Assembly (NCBI GenBank): GCA_963744915.1
Contig: CAVUUY010000007.1
Coordinates: 124,001-188,000 of the forward strand
Length of the DNA: 64,000 nt
Origin: DATAFF01 sp963744915
GTDB taxonomy: Bacteria > Pseudomonadota > Alphaproteobacteria > Rhizobiales > Aestuariivirgaceae
Direction of reading: 5' to 3'
A program made the translations under genes and the position numbers. Numbering within the stretch: the stretch's first letter is position 1; each line of letters starts with the position of its first letter. The notes under the pieces are model-generated. The model was not told the origin of the DNA. It saw only the letters and a list, made by a program, of their open reading frames with translations, and did no database searches. Of the stretch, positions 18,822 through 28,002 are shown one piece after another.

Positions 18822-18970
18822 TGAGCGATTTCCTGAATTTCAAGGATGTGCTGATCGTCGCCACCCACAATGTGCTGTGGCTGTCGCTCGCCCTGGTCCT
18901 GGGCGTCGTCGTGGGATGGCTCTCCTGCAGGCCGGCGTCCGAGCCGAGCAATTTGCCGCCGCATCAGTGA
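18821..18970 (+). CDS. Small single-pass membrane protein, 49 residues
   Basis: Begins at the ATG overlapping the stop of the OmpA-family gene and encodes MSDFLNFKDVLIVATHNV, then a strong hydrophobic helix (VLWLSLALVLGVVVGWLSC), and a short polar tail. Position, overlap and membrane topology make it a probable partner or chaperone of the OmpA-family protein. No named family was recognised. The next gene starts 16 bases downstream. Confidence 0.7.
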   Translation: MSDFLNFKDVLIVATHNVLWLSLALVLGVVVGWLSCRPASEPSNLPPHQ

Positions 18971-18986
18971 GGCTTGGGAGCGGGAG

Positions 18987-19706
18987 ATGGAGCACCTGAC
19001 CGTCGAGCTTGTCCTGTCGATCCTGCTGGCATTCTTCGTCGGCTGCATCCTCGGCTGCCTGCTGCGGCAGGCCCTTTCGGGCCGCGCCACCGCCGAGATG
19101 GCGGCGGCCGGCGCCGCCGCACCAGCCGGGGAGGCCGATGAAACGGCGCTGGCCGCGGTCATGCTGCCACAGGCGCCGGTCGTGGTCGCCGAGGAAGCAG
19201 GCGAGCTCGCCGCCCTGGACATGCTTGCCGAGCCGCCCGCCGGCCCCCCGGATCCTCCCGAGTGGCCGGCCGCGGCGCCGGCCGCCGCGGCATCACCTCC
19301 CGCGCCGCCGGCGCCTGCGATGCCGCCACCCGAGGCGCCGCGGCCGCCTGCCGATAACCGGCCGAAACGGCCGCAGGGCCTCGCCGCGCCGCGCGGCGAC
19401 AAAGCCGACAATCTGCAGCGCATCAGCGGCGTCGGCCCCAAGCTGGAAAAGACCCTGCATGATCTCGGTTTCTTCCACTACGAACAGATCGCGGCCTGGG
19501 ATCCTTCGGAGGTGACCTGGATCAACGAGCATCTGCGCTTCCGCGGTCGCGTCGAGCGCGAGCAGTGGATCGAGCAGGCACGGCTGCTGGCGAACGGCGA
19601 GGAGGAGCGGTTTACCCAGATTTACGCCGCCAGGGCGCCGCGTGACGAGGAGGAAGCAGCCGAGGCGTTGCGCGGCCGGCGCGGGCAGGGAACCAGCAAG
19701 AGCTGA
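18987..19706 (+). CDS. Membrane-anchored protein with helix-hairpin-helix C-terminal domain
   Basis: 239 residues from MEHLTVELV; a longer frame from 18870 overlaps the small membrane gene and is not credible at its N-terminus. Residues ~5-28 are a transmembrane helix. Residues ~30-145 are an Ala/Pro-rich linker. The C-terminal ~90 residues contain a helix-hairpin-helix fold (DNLQRISGVGPKLEKTLHDLGFFHYEQIA) like the tail found on alphaproteobacterial NuoE and on ribosomal-protein-like L21 extensions. The role is unknown. It is the third gene of a tightly spaced set with the BON-OmpA protein. It is convergent with the transglycosylase gene, 13 bases from its stop. Confidence 0.75.
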   Translation: MEHLTVELVLSILLAFFVGCILGCLLRQALSGRATAEMAAAGAAAPAGEADETALAAVMLPQAPVVVAEEAGELAALDMLAEPPAGPPDPPEWPAAAPAAAASPPAPPAPAMPPPEAPRPPADNRPKRPQGLAAPRGDKADNLQRISGVGPKLEKTLHDLGFFHYEQIAAWDPSEVTWINEHLRFRGRVEREQWIEQARLLANGEEERFTQIYAARAPRDEEEAAEALRGRRGQGTSKS

Positions 19707-19719
19707 AAGGACGACCCCT

Positions 19720-21873
19720 TCAGCAGGCGCTCAGCAGCGAAGCGATGGTGCTGGCCCCGCGCGAGCAGCCGCTATTACTGGCTTCCTTGGCGCCGCCGCT
19801 GCTGCGGCCGCGCTCGAGATCGCTGCGCAGCGACCGGGCCGTATCCTTGAGACGGCTGCGATAGACCTGGACGTTCTGCATCACCCGCTGGACATAGCGC
19901 CGGGTTTCGGTGACGGGGATGCTTTCGGCGAAATCCACCGGATCGACCGAGGGATCGCGCGGATCGCCGAACATGTCCATCCACTGCCGCACCCGCCCGG
20001 GGCCGGCATTGTAAGCGGCAAAGGTCAGGAGGTAGGAGCCGCGATAGACCTCCAGCAGCTCGCCGAGATGCGCCTCGCCGAGCGCCACATTGTGCGCCGG
20101 ATCGTTGATCAGCTTGTCGGTGTTGTGGCTGCTCATGCCATAGCGGCGGGCCACCAGCTGCGCCGTGCGCGGCATGAGCTGCATCAGGCCGCGCGCCCCG
20201 GCATGGCTTTTCACCAGCGGCTGGAATTCGCTTTCCTGCCGCGTCAGCCCGTACACGACCGCCCGTTCGACCGGCGCCCCGATCGAGCGCCACTGCGGCA
20301 TTGCGTCGATGGGAAAGCCGTAATCGTCGATATCGATGCCGCGCCGCGTGCCCGTCGCCTTGGCGAAGCGCATGGCGAAATAGGGCTCCGTCTCCTTGGC
20401 CAGGAGGGACGCGGCGGCTGAAAGCTGCGGCCCGTCCTTCAGCCGCAGTGCCAGCGGCTCGAGGAACGGCCCGAGCTGGTTCTCGGCGCCGGCCTTGGCC
20501 ATCAGCAGCATGCCGCCCATCATCGGATCGGCCCGCACCGCCTCGACATCGGCGTCGCTGAAGCGGAAGCGCGAAATCGGCCCGACGCCCTGGCCGCGCC
20601 CGAGGACGCTCAGCGCCAGCTCGCCGTAGAACAATGTCGGGTAGGAAGCCGCCTCGCCATAGGCAGCATTGGCGCCGGCCTTGTCGCCCGCCGCCGCGAG
20701 CGCCCGCCCGAGCCAGAATTTGCCGCGCGCCGTTTCGGTGCGGCTCGATGCCTTGTCCGCCAGGCGCCGGAAATGCTTGGCCGCCAGTTTCGGTTCCTTG
20801 AGCTTGGTGAGCGCGATGAATCCGGCGAGGAACTCGCTCTCCTCGAAAATCTTGCCGGAGCTCAGCCCATGCTGCGAGGCCAGCTTGTAGGCATCGCCAT
20901 AGTCCTTGTAGTTGTCGGCAAGGAGATAGCGCGCCACGCTCTGCTTGAGGTCGGACCACTGTTCGGGGTCGAGCTGCGCCGCCGCGCCGTTCGGCGCCGC
21001 CATCAGTATGTCGCGCGACGCCAGGTAATTTTTCCGGGCGAGATGATACCAGCGCGCCAGCACGTAGCGCATGGCCGGTGCCTGCTGGATCGAGCGTGGC
21101 AATTGCTTGTACAGATTTTCGCCCCCCAATTCGCGGGCGATCAGCGCCTTGGCAGTCAGCGCCGCCGTGCGGTATTCGCGCGGTAGATAGCTCGATGCCC
21201 TGAGCGCCTGCTCGGGCTGATGCGCCACCACCATTGTCCAAAGCCGCGCCAAATGGTCGTCGCTGCCGAGCACGGCGGCAAATTCGCTGGCGATCCGCTT
21301 CTCGGTGTCGGGCCTGAGCGCCTTGCTCGTCCAGGCGGCCCGGACCTGCTCCGCCGCCCCCTTCTTGTCGCCCTGCGACAGCAGCAGCCGCGCCAGCGCC
21401 GCCCGCCCCTCGGGCGACACCGGCTCACGATTGGCGAAATGCGCTGCCACCGCTGCCGGCGTGCCGCTCTCGTACAGCAGGATCTCGGCCCGCGCCTTGA
21501 ACGCGTCGGCTCCCGGCCAGCCGGGATTCTCGGCCAGAAAATTCATCACCCGCTGGTAGCCGGCGGCGCGGAACTGGTCGCGGATGAAGAACCACTCGAC
21601 GATGCGCTGCGCCGCCTTCGAGCCGGAGGCAACCGCCTGCCGCCCGGCCTCGTCGAAATGGCCGGCCAGCGCCGCCTTGACGGCATTCTCGCCCGATGCC
21701 GTGAAGATGAGCCCTGCCGAGCGCGCCGGCAGGGCGCTCCGCAGCCCTTCGGCTGAGGCGTTGCTCGCCAACGCGCCGACGCTTGCCGCCAGCAGCAGGC
21801 CTGCCCCTGCCGCCCGGCAGCGGCTCCAGGCAGCAGGTCTCGCCCAATCGTTCTGTGGAAATCCCCTCGCCAT
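19720..21873 (-). CDS. slt: Soluble lytic murein transglycosylase
   Basis: About 717 residues. The signal peptide (after MARGFPQNDWARPAAWSRCR) is followed by a long alpha-helical superhelix, and the C-terminal SLT domain has the catalytic glutamate in TRQESEFQPLVKS plus the motifs GLMQLMPRTA and TFAAYNAGPGRVRQW. It cleaves the glycan strand of peptidoglycan with formation of 1,6-anhydromuramyl ends in the periplasm. The start at 21873 is preferred to 21900 because it puts the signal peptide closer to the N-terminus. It is divergent from dapA across ~155 bases. Confidence 0.92.
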   Translation of the reverse strand: MARGFPQNDWARPAAWSRCRAAGAGLLLAASVGALASNASAEGLRSALPARSAGLIFTASGENAVKAALAGHFDEAGRQAVASGSKAAQRIVEWFFIRDQFRAAGYQRVMNFLAENPGWPGADAFKARAEILLYESGTPAAVAAHFANREPVSPEGRAALARLLLSQGDKKGAAEQVRAAWTSKALRPDTEKRIASEFAAVLGSDDHLARLWTMVVAHQPEQALRASSYLPREYRTAALTAKALIARELGGENLYKQLPRSIQQAPAMRYVLARWYHLARKNYLASRDILMAAPNGAAAQLDPEQWSDLKQSVARYLLADNYKDYGDAYKLASQHGLSSGKIFEESEFLAGFIALTKLKEPKLAAKHFRRLADKASSRTETARGKFWLGRALAAAGDKAGANAAYGEAASYPTLFYGELALSVLGRGQGVGPISRFRFSDADVEAVRADPMMGGMLLMAKAGAENQLGPFLEPLALRLKDGPQLSAAASLLAKETEPYFAMRFAKATGTRRGIDIDDYGFPIDAMPQWRSIGAPVERAVVYGLTRQESEFQPLVKSHAGARGLMQLMPRTAQLVARRYGMSSHNTDKLINDPAHNVALGEAHLGELLEVYRGSYLLTFAAYNAGPGRVRQWMDMFGDPRDPSVDPVDFAESIPVTETRRYVQRVMQNVQVYRSRLKDTARSLRSDLERGRSSGGAKEASNSGCSRGASTIASLLSAC

Positions 21874-22029
21874 GTCCCCTCGCCTCGAATCCCGTCCCAA
21901 ATTCGACCGTGATTATGGCCATGATGTGTTCGAATTGGATGCACTCTGCCCTCCGTGCTTGCCCAATCGCAAACGGGGAGTCTATAGATTCCAGGAGATC
22001 AGCCGGGGATTACGCAACGTCGAGGAGCG

Positions 22030-22917
22030 ATGGCGGTGGATTTGAAGGGTTCGATTACCGCTCTCATCACGCCCTTTCGCAATGGCGCGGTCGACGAGCA
22101 GGGCTTCCGCGAGCTGATCGAATGGCAGATCGCCGAGGGCACCAACGGCATCGTGCCGGTCGGTACGACCGGTGAATCGCCCACCTTGTCGGCCGACGAG
22201 CACAAGCGCGTCATCGAGATCGCGGTCGAGACCGCGGCCGGCCGCGTCCCGGTGGTTGCCGGCACCGGCTCGAACAGCACCGCCGAAGCGATCGAATTCA
22301 CCCGCCACGCGGCCCATGCCGGCGCCGATGCCGCGCTGGTCGTCGTCCCCTATTACAACAAGCCCACGCAGGAGGGGCTCTACAGCCACTTCCGGGCGGT
22401 GGCCGCGGCAGCCGACATCCCGATCATCGTCTACAATGTTCCAGGCCGTACCGTCGCCAGCATCTCGGTCGAGACCCTCGACCGGCTCGCCCGCGACGTC
22501 GCCGCCATCATCGGCACCAAGGACGCCACCGCCGACCTCACCCGCGTGTCACGCCAGCGCCTGATGACCGGCGCGGCGTTCATTCAGCTCTCCGGCGAGG
22601 ATGCCACCGCCCTCGGCTTCAACGCTCATGGCGGCGTCGGCTGCATCTCGGTGACCGCCAATGTCGCGCCGCGGCTCTGCGCCGCGTTCCAGCGCGCCTG
22701 CCGCGACGGCGATTACACGGCCGCGCTGACGCTTCAGGACCGGCTGATGCCGCTCCATCAGGCGTTGTTCGTCGAGACGAGCCCGGCGCCGGTCAAATAT
22801 GCCGCAAGCGTGCTCGACCTGAGCAGCGACGAAGTGCGCCTGCCGCTGGTGCCGGCGAGCGAAGGCGCCCGCGCCGCCGTCCGCCAGGCGATGGTTCACG
22901 CCGGCCTGGTCAACTGA
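22030..22917 (+). CDS. dapA: 4-hydroxy-tetrahydrodipicolinate synthase
   Basis: 295 residues, a (beta/alpha)8 aldolase that condenses pyruvate with aspartate semialdehyde in the lysine and diaminopimelate pathway. The Schiff-base lysine is Lys164 in GTKDAT. GTTGESPTLS (~45-54) and VYNVPGRT (~134-141), holding the tyrosine of the catalytic triad, are present. Length is normal. It heads the dapA-smpB pair, 13 bases apart, typical of Rhizobiales. Confidence 0.96.
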   Translation: MAVDLKGSITALITPFRNGAVDEQGFRELIEWQIAEGTNGIVPVGTTGESPTLSADEHKRVIEIAVETAAGRVPVVAGTGSNSTAEAIEFTRHAAHAGADAALVVVPYYNKPTQEGLYSHFRAVAAAADIPIIVYNVPGRTVASISVETLDRLARDVAAIIGTKDATADLTRVSRQRLMTGAAFIQLSGEDATALGFNAHGGVGCISVTANVAPRLCAAFQRACRDGDYTAALTLQDRLMPLHQALFVETSPAPVKYAASVLDLSSDEVRLPLVPASEGARAAVRQAMVHAGLVN

Positions 22918-22930
22918 CCCTCAGGCCCCA

Positions 22931-23419
22931 ATGGCGCAGAAACGCGGTTCCGATGGGCGCGCCGGCGCCCGCAAGGTGGTCATCGAGAACCGCCGCGCCC
23001 GCTTCGACTACGAGATCCTCGAAACCTTCGAGGCCGGGATCGCGCTCGCCGGGCCGGAGGTGAAGAGCCTGCGCCAGGGCAGGGGCAATCTCCAGGACGC
23101 CTATGCTGCCGTCGACCGCGGCGAGCTTTACCTGGTGAACGCCTATATCCCGGAATATCTCGAGGCCAACCGCTTCAACCACGAGACCCGGCGGCCGCGC
23201 AAGCTGCTGCTCCACCGCCGCGAGATCGACCGCCTGGCCGGCGGCGTGCAGCGCGACGGCCTGACCATCGTGCCGCTCAAGGTGTTCTTCAACCCGCGCG
23301 GCCGGGCCAAGGCGGAGATTGCGCTCGCCCGCGGCAAGAAGCTGCATGACAAGCGCGAGACCGATCGCCAGCGCAGCTGGGCCCGCGAGAAATCGCGCCT
23401 GCTGCGGGAGCGCGGTTGA
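22931..23419 (+). CDS. smpB: SsrA-binding protein SmpB
   Basis: 162 residues. It binds tmRNA and delivers it to stalled ribosomes. Family features include the OB-fold opening RRARFDYEILETFEAGIALAG, GPEVKSLRQGR, and the basic C-terminal tail (KLHDKRETDRQRSW). It follows dapA closely and is probably co-transcribed. It is convergent with the NYN-domain gene, 16 bases between stops. The tmRNA gene itself is not in this window. Confidence 0.96.
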   Translation: MAQKRGSDGRAGARKVVIENRRARFDYEILETFEAGIALAGPEVKSLRQGRGNLQDAYAAVDRGELYLVNAYIPEYLEANRFNHETRRPRKLLLHRREIDRLAGGVQRDGLTIVPLKVFFNPRGRAKAEIALARGKKLHDKRETDRQRSWAREKSRLLRERG

Positions 23420-23435
23420 GGGCAAAGATTGGCCG

Positions 23436-24047
23436 TCAGATCTCCTCGGCGTAGTCGTCGAATTCGTCGGCGTTGCGTTGTGCCGGCGCCCGCTCCTGCC
23501 GCCGCTGTTCGCGCTCCGCCGGATCGCGGCCGACCTCGGCCCTGAGTTCGCTCAGATCGATGAACTGGTCGGCCTGGCGGCGCAGGTCGTCGGCCACCAT
23601 TGGCGGCCGCGTCACCAACGTCGAGACCACCGACACGCGCCGGCCCTTCTGCTGCAGCGCCTCGACCAGCGATCGGAAATCGCCGTCGCCCGAAAACAGC
23701 ACCACATGGTCGAGATTCTCGGCCAGCCGCATGGCGTCGACCGCAAGCTCGATGTCCATGTTGCCCTTGACTTTGCGCCGTCCGAGCGAATCGGTGAATT
23801 CCTTGGCCGGCTTGGTGCGCACCATGTAGCCATTATAGTCGAGCCAGTCGATCAGCGGCCGGATCGGCGAATATTCGGCGTCGTCCATGAGCGCCGTGTA
23901 GTAGATCGCCCGCACCAGCCGCGCCCGCTTCCGGAAATGCCCCAGCAGCCGCTTGTAATCGATGTCGAAGCCGAGCGACTTGGCTGTGGCGTAAAGGTTG
24001 GCTCCGTCGATGAATAAGGCAATACGCTCGTCGGGATACAGGATCAT
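23436..24047 (-). CDS. NYN-domain (LabA/DUF88-like) putative RNase
   Basis: 203 residues from MILYPDERIALFIDGANLYA. A PIN-like NYN fold with acidic active-site residues in FIDGANLY, KGNMDIELAVD and LFSGDGDF, as in LabA/Vpa0982-type proteins thought to cleave RNA. The start at 24047 is supported by the family N-terminus; upstream frame extension runs through rpoZ and folK antisense and is not real. It commonly neighbours smpB, folK and rpoZ in Rhizobiales. It is divergent from folK. Confidence 0.9.
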   Translation of the reverse strand: MILYPDERIALFIDGANLYATAKSLGFDIDYKRLLGHFRKRARLVRAIYYTALMDDAEYSPIRPLIDWLDYNGYMVRTKPAKEFTDSLGRRKVKGNMDIELAVDAMRLAENLDHVVLFSGDGDFRSLVEALQQKGRRVSVVSTLVTRPPMVADDLRRQADQFIDLSELRAEVGRDPAEREQRRQERAPAQRNADEFDDYAEEI

Positions 24048-24185
24048 CGAATAATCTCCACTGAAATAACCAATCGTTGAATGGCGGCCCTGGCGCGCGG
24101 TACTGATCCGCTGCCATGACACGGCAGGGCGGCTGAATACACCGATCTGCCAACCCATTTCAATCGCAGAGCAATCGGGTTGCAC

Positions 24186-24680
24186 ATGATCCTGATCGGC
24201 GTCGGCAGCAATGTGCCGGGTCCCTGGGGAACGCCCGAGCAGGCGGTGAGGCGGGTCCCGTTCGAGCTCGGTCGCGGTCCGCTGCGGGTCGAGCGGGCCT
24301 CGCGGCCGGTCAGGACGACGCCGTTCGGCGTCACCGACCAGCCGCCCTTCATCAATGCCGCCCTGGCGGTCGAGACCGATCTTGGCCCCTCGGCCCTGCT
24401 GCTGCATCTCCAGGCGCTGGAGCGCCGGGCCGGCCGCCACCGCGAGATAAAGTGGGGTCCGCGCACCCTCGATCTCGACATCCTCGACTTTCGCCGCCTC
24501 GTTCTGCAGCAGGCCTCGGGGCTGGTCCTGCCCCATCCCGGCATCGCCGAGCGGCCCTTCGTGCTCGTTCCGCTCATGGAGATCGCCCCGGAATGGCGTC
24601 ATCCGGTCACCCGGCTCACCGCTGCCGAGATGCTCGCCAGGATTGCACCCTCGGCCGAGGGGGTGGTCATGAGCGAGTAG
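24186..24680 (+). CDS. folK: 2-amino-4-hydroxy-6-hydroxymethyldihydropteridine pyrophosphokinase
   Basis: About 164 residues from ATG 24186 (MILIGVGSN); a TTG two codons earlier is also possible. It transfers pyrophosphate to the pterin precursor in folate synthesis. Signatures: the start IGVGSN, WGPRTLDLDILDF (the HPPK pattern with magnesium-binding aspartates) and LPHPGIAERPFVLVPL. Length is normal. It lies before rpoZ, about 125 bases upstream, and is divergent from the NYN gene. Confidence 0.94.
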   Translation: MILIGVGSNVPGPWGTPEQAVRRVPFELGRGPLRVERASRPVRTTPFGVTDQPPFINAALAVETDLGPSALLLHLQALERRAGRHREIKWGPRTLDLDILDFRRLVLQQASGLVLPHPGIAERPFVLVPLMEIAPEWRHPVTRLTAAEMLARIAPSAEGVVMSE

Positions 24681-24806
24681 CCATGACGAAAGCGAGGGCG
24701 CTTTTGCGCCATTCGCCGTCCGCTGCAGCTTTGCGCCCTTGCATAATTGCCCAAAATGCTTTAGCAGGCGGCAGATTCCCTGAATCCCTGGAAGGAGACG
24801 AGCCGC

Positions 24807-25217
24807 ATGGCGCGCGTCACCGTCGAAGATTGCGTCGACAAAATCGAAAACCGCTTCGAGCTGGTGCTGCTCGCGGCCCTGCGGGCGCGGGAGCTTTCGG
24901 ACGGCGGTCCGATCACCGTCGATCGCGACAATGACAAGAACCCGGTCGTGGCCCTGCGCGAGATCGCCGAGGAGACGATCGACCGCGACGATCTGCGCGA
25001 ACGCTTCATCCATTCGATGCAGAAGCAGGTCGAGACCGACGAGGCGGAGCCGAGCGAGGTGCCGATGATCTCGGTCTCCGGCGACCTGCCGGTGGTGGTC
25101 GAGACGCCGGAAGACAGCGGCGACGAATATAACCGGATGACCGAGGAGGCCCTGACCCGCGGGCTCGAAGGTCTGCCGCCCGCGGAAAGCCCGGGCAGCC
25201 AGCGCTCCGGTTACTGA
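24807..25217 (+). CDS. rpoZ: RNA polymerase omega subunit
   Basis: 136 residues, opening with MARVTVEDCVDKIENRFELV and containing AALRARELSDG and NPVVALREIAEETI, all typical of omega. It helps RNA polymerase assembly and, in proteobacteria, contributes to (p)ppGpp binding, which fits its place just before rel. The ribosome site GGAAGGAGA lies seven bases upstream. The C-terminal acidic tail is longer than in E. coli but usual for alphaproteobacteria. Confidence 0.96.
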   Translation: MARVTVEDCVDKIENRFELVLLAALRARELSDGGPITVDRDNDKNPVVALREIAEETIDRDDLRERFIHSMQKQVETDEAEPSEVPMISVSGDLPVVVETPEDSGDEYNRMTEEALTRGLEGLPPAESPGSQRSGY

Positions 25218-25231
25218 GCCCTAAAGCGTCG

Positions 25232-25248
25232 CGCTGCCGCGGGCAGCG
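25232..25248 (+). terminator. Possible weak terminator hairpin after rpoZ
   Basis: CGCTGCC and GGCAGCG form a 7-pair stem with a 3-base loop just after the rpoZ stop. No T-tract follows, so it may only be a partial terminator or an RNA 3'-end stabiliser. Confidence 0.3.
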
Positions 25249-25347
25249 TCGAAATACCGCGTGCGGCTTTGTTTCGGGCCGGGCAAGGATTAGATTCATC
25301 TTACCGCGCGGCGGGTGGCTCTCGTCGCCTGCCTTGGCACGCAACCC

Positions 25348-27501
25348 ATGATGCGTCAGTTCGAACTGGTCGAACGAGTCACCAGCTATGACCCGGATGC
25401 GGATGAAAGTCTGCTGAACCGCGCCTATGTCTATGCGATGAAGGCGCATGGCGATCAGACCCGCGCCTCGGGCGATCCCTATTTCTCCCACCCCCTCGAA
25501 GTCGCCGCCATCCTCACCGAGCTGAAGCTCGACGACGCCACCATCGTCGCTGCGCTTTTGCATGACGTGGTCGAGGATACCGATGCCACCCATCGCGAGA
25601 TCGAGGACCTGTTCGGCGCCGAGATCAGCGCGCTGGTCGACGGGCTGACCAAGATCCGCCGCCTCGACCTCGTTTCCAAGGAAGCCGCCCAGGCCGAGAA
25701 TCTGCGCAAGCTGCTGCTGGCGGTGTCGAAGGACGTCCGCGTGTTGCTGGTCAAGCTCGCCGACCGCCTGCACAACATGCGCACGCTCGAGCACGTCCCG
25801 TCCGACAAGCGCCAGCGCATTGCCCAGGAGACGGTCGACATCTACGCCCCGCTGGCCGGCCGCATGGGAATGCAGACCATCCGCGAGGAGCTCGAGGACC
25901 TCTCGTTCAAGGTCCTCAATCCGGATGCCTACCGCACCATTGCCGATCGGCTGAAGCGGCTGCGCCGCGAGAGCGGCAACATGCTGCTCGAGATCGAGGA
26001 CGCCCTGAAGAAGAAGCTCGAGGAAAGTCATATCAAGGCCGACGTCTCGGGGCGCGAGAAGCGGCCCTATTCGATCTGGCGAAAAATGGACAGGAAGCAG
26101 CTGTCGCTCGGCCAGCTCTCCGACATTTTCGGCTTCCGCGTCCTCGTCAACACGGTCGACGAATGCTACCGCGCCCTCGGCATCGCCCACCGCACCTGGC
26201 GCGTCGTTCCCGGCCGGTTCAAGGACTACATCTCCAATCCCAAGCAGAACGACTACCGCTCCATTCACACCACCGTGATCGGCCCGCATCACATGCGGGT
26301 CGAGCTGCAGATCCGCACCTTCGCCATGCACGAGATTGCCGAGCGCGGGGTGGCGGCGCATGGCCTCTACAAGGACATCGGCAGCGCGCTCGAGGCCCGC
26401 AAGGGCGTGAAGCTGCCGGCCACCGAATCAAATGCGTATCGCTGGCTCCGCCGCCTCGTCGACATCCTCTCGGAAGGCGACAATCCCAAGGAATTCCTCG
26501 AGCATACCAAGCTCGAGCTGTTCTCCGACCAGGTCTTCTGCTTCACCCCCAAGGGCGACCTCATCGCCTTGCCGAAGGGTGCCAACGCCATCGACTTCGC
26601 CTATGCCGTCCACACCGACATCGGCAACAGCTGCGTCGGCTGCCGCGTCAATGGCCGCCATGCGCCGCTGATGACCGATCTGGAGAATGGCGACGAGGTC
26701 GAGATCATTCGCTCCAGGGCCCAGACGCCGCCCGCCGCCTGGGAGGGGCTGGCGGTCACCGGCAAGGCCCGGGCGGCAATCCGCCGCGCCACCCGCATGG
26801 CGGTGCGCAACCAATATGCCGGGCTTGGCCGCGAGATCATGCAGCGGGTGCTGATCCGCCATGAGCGCGACTATTCCAACAAGGACATGGCGCACGCCTT
26901 TCCCAAGCTCGGCATCAAGAATGTCGAGGACGGCCTGGCGGCGGTCGGCCGGGGCGAGCTGTCGAGCGGCGAGGTGCTGCGCGCCCTCGGGGTCGAGCCC
27001 GACGCCGCCGCCAAGCGCAAGCCCCGGCACATGGCCCCCGAGGTCGGCAGCAATGCCATCTCCGTGCGCGGCATCGGCGGCATGCTGCCGATCCGCATTT
27101 CCCCGGTCACCGGTGCCGTGCCCGGCGAGCGGATCGTCGGCATCATGACGCCGGGGGAGGGGGTGACCGTGTACCCGATCTTCTCCAAGGCCCTGTCGGC
27201 CTTCGAGGACGAGCCCGATCGCTGGATCGATCTCGCCTGGGACACCTCCGACGAGAGCAAGCGCTACCCCGCCCGCATCAAGGCGGTGATCCACAACGAG
27301 GTCGGGGCGCTGGCCCAGCTCGCCCAGGCAATCGGCGAAAATGGCGGCAATATCGAGAACCTGCAGATGACCAACCGGGCGCAGGACTTCTTCGACATCG
27401 ACCTCACCGTCGAGGTGCACGATCTGCGCCACCTGAACGGCATCCTGCAGACGCTGCGCTCCCGCCCGCTCGTCTCGTCGGTTCATCGGGTGACGGGATG
27501 A
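25348..27501 (+). CDS. rel: Bifunctional (p)ppGpp synthetase/hydrolase, RSH family
   Basis: About 717 residues from MMRQFELVERV; a GTG at 25315 would add 11. The N-terminal HD hydrolase domain has the intact metal motif LLHDVVEDT (His72-Asp73). The synthetase domain includes GFRVLVNTVDECY and RFKDYISNPKQNDYRSIHT; the RxKD form is that of bifunctional enzymes rather than the ExDD form of RelA. TGS (FCFTPKGDLIALPKGANAID) and a C-terminal ACT domain follow. It controls the stringent response in the cytosol. Alphaproteobacteria usually have this single RSH enzyme. Confidence 0.95.
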   Translation: MMRQFELVERVTSYDPDADESLLNRAYVYAMKAHGDQTRASGDPYFSHPLEVAAILTELKLDDATIVAALLHDVVEDTDATHREIEDLFGAEISALVDGLTKIRRLDLVSKEAAQAENLRKLLLAVSKDVRVLLVKLADRLHNMRTLEHVPSDKRQRIAQETVDIYAPLAGRMGMQTIREELEDLSFKVLNPDAYRTIADRLKRLRRESGNMLLEIEDALKKKLEESHIKADVSGREKRPYSIWRKMDRKQLSLGQLSDIFGFRVLVNTVDECYRALGIAHRTWRVVPGRFKDYISNPKQNDYRSIHTTVIGPHHMRVELQIRTFAMHEIAERGVAAHGLYKDIGSALEARKGVKLPATESNAYRWLRRLVDILSEGDNPKEFLEHTKLELFSDQVFCFTPKGDLIALPKGANAIDFAYAVHTDIGNSCVGCRVNGRHAPLMTDLENGDEVEIIRSRAQTPPAAWEGLAVTGKARAAIRRATRMAVRNQYAGLGREIMQRVLIRHERDYSNKDMAHAFPKLGIKNVEDGLAAVGRGELSSGEVLRALGVEPDAAAKRKPRHMAPEVGSNAISVRGIGGMLPIRISPVTGAVPGERIVGIMTPGEGVTVYPIFSKALSAFEDEPDRWIDLAWDTSDESKRYPARIKAVIHNEVGALAQLAQAIGENGGNIENLQMTNRAQDFFDIDLTVEVHDLRHLNGILQTLRSRPLVSSVHRVTG

Positions 27502-27547
27502 GGCAGGCCGGGCAGGCTCAATCAGGCGCAACCAGCGGAGCAGGACA

Positions 27548-27952
27548 GTGATCCTCGGCATGGGCAGCGACATCGTCGACATCCGCCGCATCGAGCGCAC
27601 CCTGGAGCGCTTCGGCGAGCGCTTCATCGAGCGCATCTATACCGACATCGAGCGCCGCAAATCCGACCGCCGCGCGGCCCGGGCGGCCTCCTACGCCAAG
27701 CGCTTCGCCGCCAAGGAGGCCTGCGCCAAGGCGCTCGGCACGGGCTTTCGCAAGAATGTCTACTGGCGCGACCTCGGGGTGGTGAACGAGCCCTCCGGGC
27801 GGCCGACCATGGTGCTTCAAGGTGCCGCGCGCGAGCATCTTCGCCGCATGGTCCCGGCCGGCCATGAGCCGATCATCCACTTGACCATCACCGACGAATA
27901 CCCGTATGCACAGGCGTTCGTCATCATATCCGCGGTGCCTGAGCGGCCGTGA
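27548..27952 (+). CDS. acpS: Holo-[acyl-carrier-protein] synthase
   Basis: 134 residues. It transfers 4'-phosphopantetheine from CoA to apo-ACP. GMGSDIVDIRRIE holds the metal-binding aspartate, and AKRFAAKEACAKALGTG is the second signature. GTG start 46 bases after rel. It lies before lepB, a usual alphaproteobacterial order (pyridoxine gene pdxJ is often found here too but is absent). Confidence 0.94.
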   Translation: MILGMGSDIVDIRRIERTLERFGERFIERIYTDIERRKSDRRAARAASYAKRFAAKEACAKALGTGFRKNVYWRDLGVVNEPSGRPTMVLQGAAREHLRRMVPAGHEPIIHLTITDEYPYAQAFVIISAVPERP

Positions 27953-28002
27953 TGGTCATTGTTGCGTTTCGGCAACATATGCACCGACATCATCCGAGGC
28001 GG

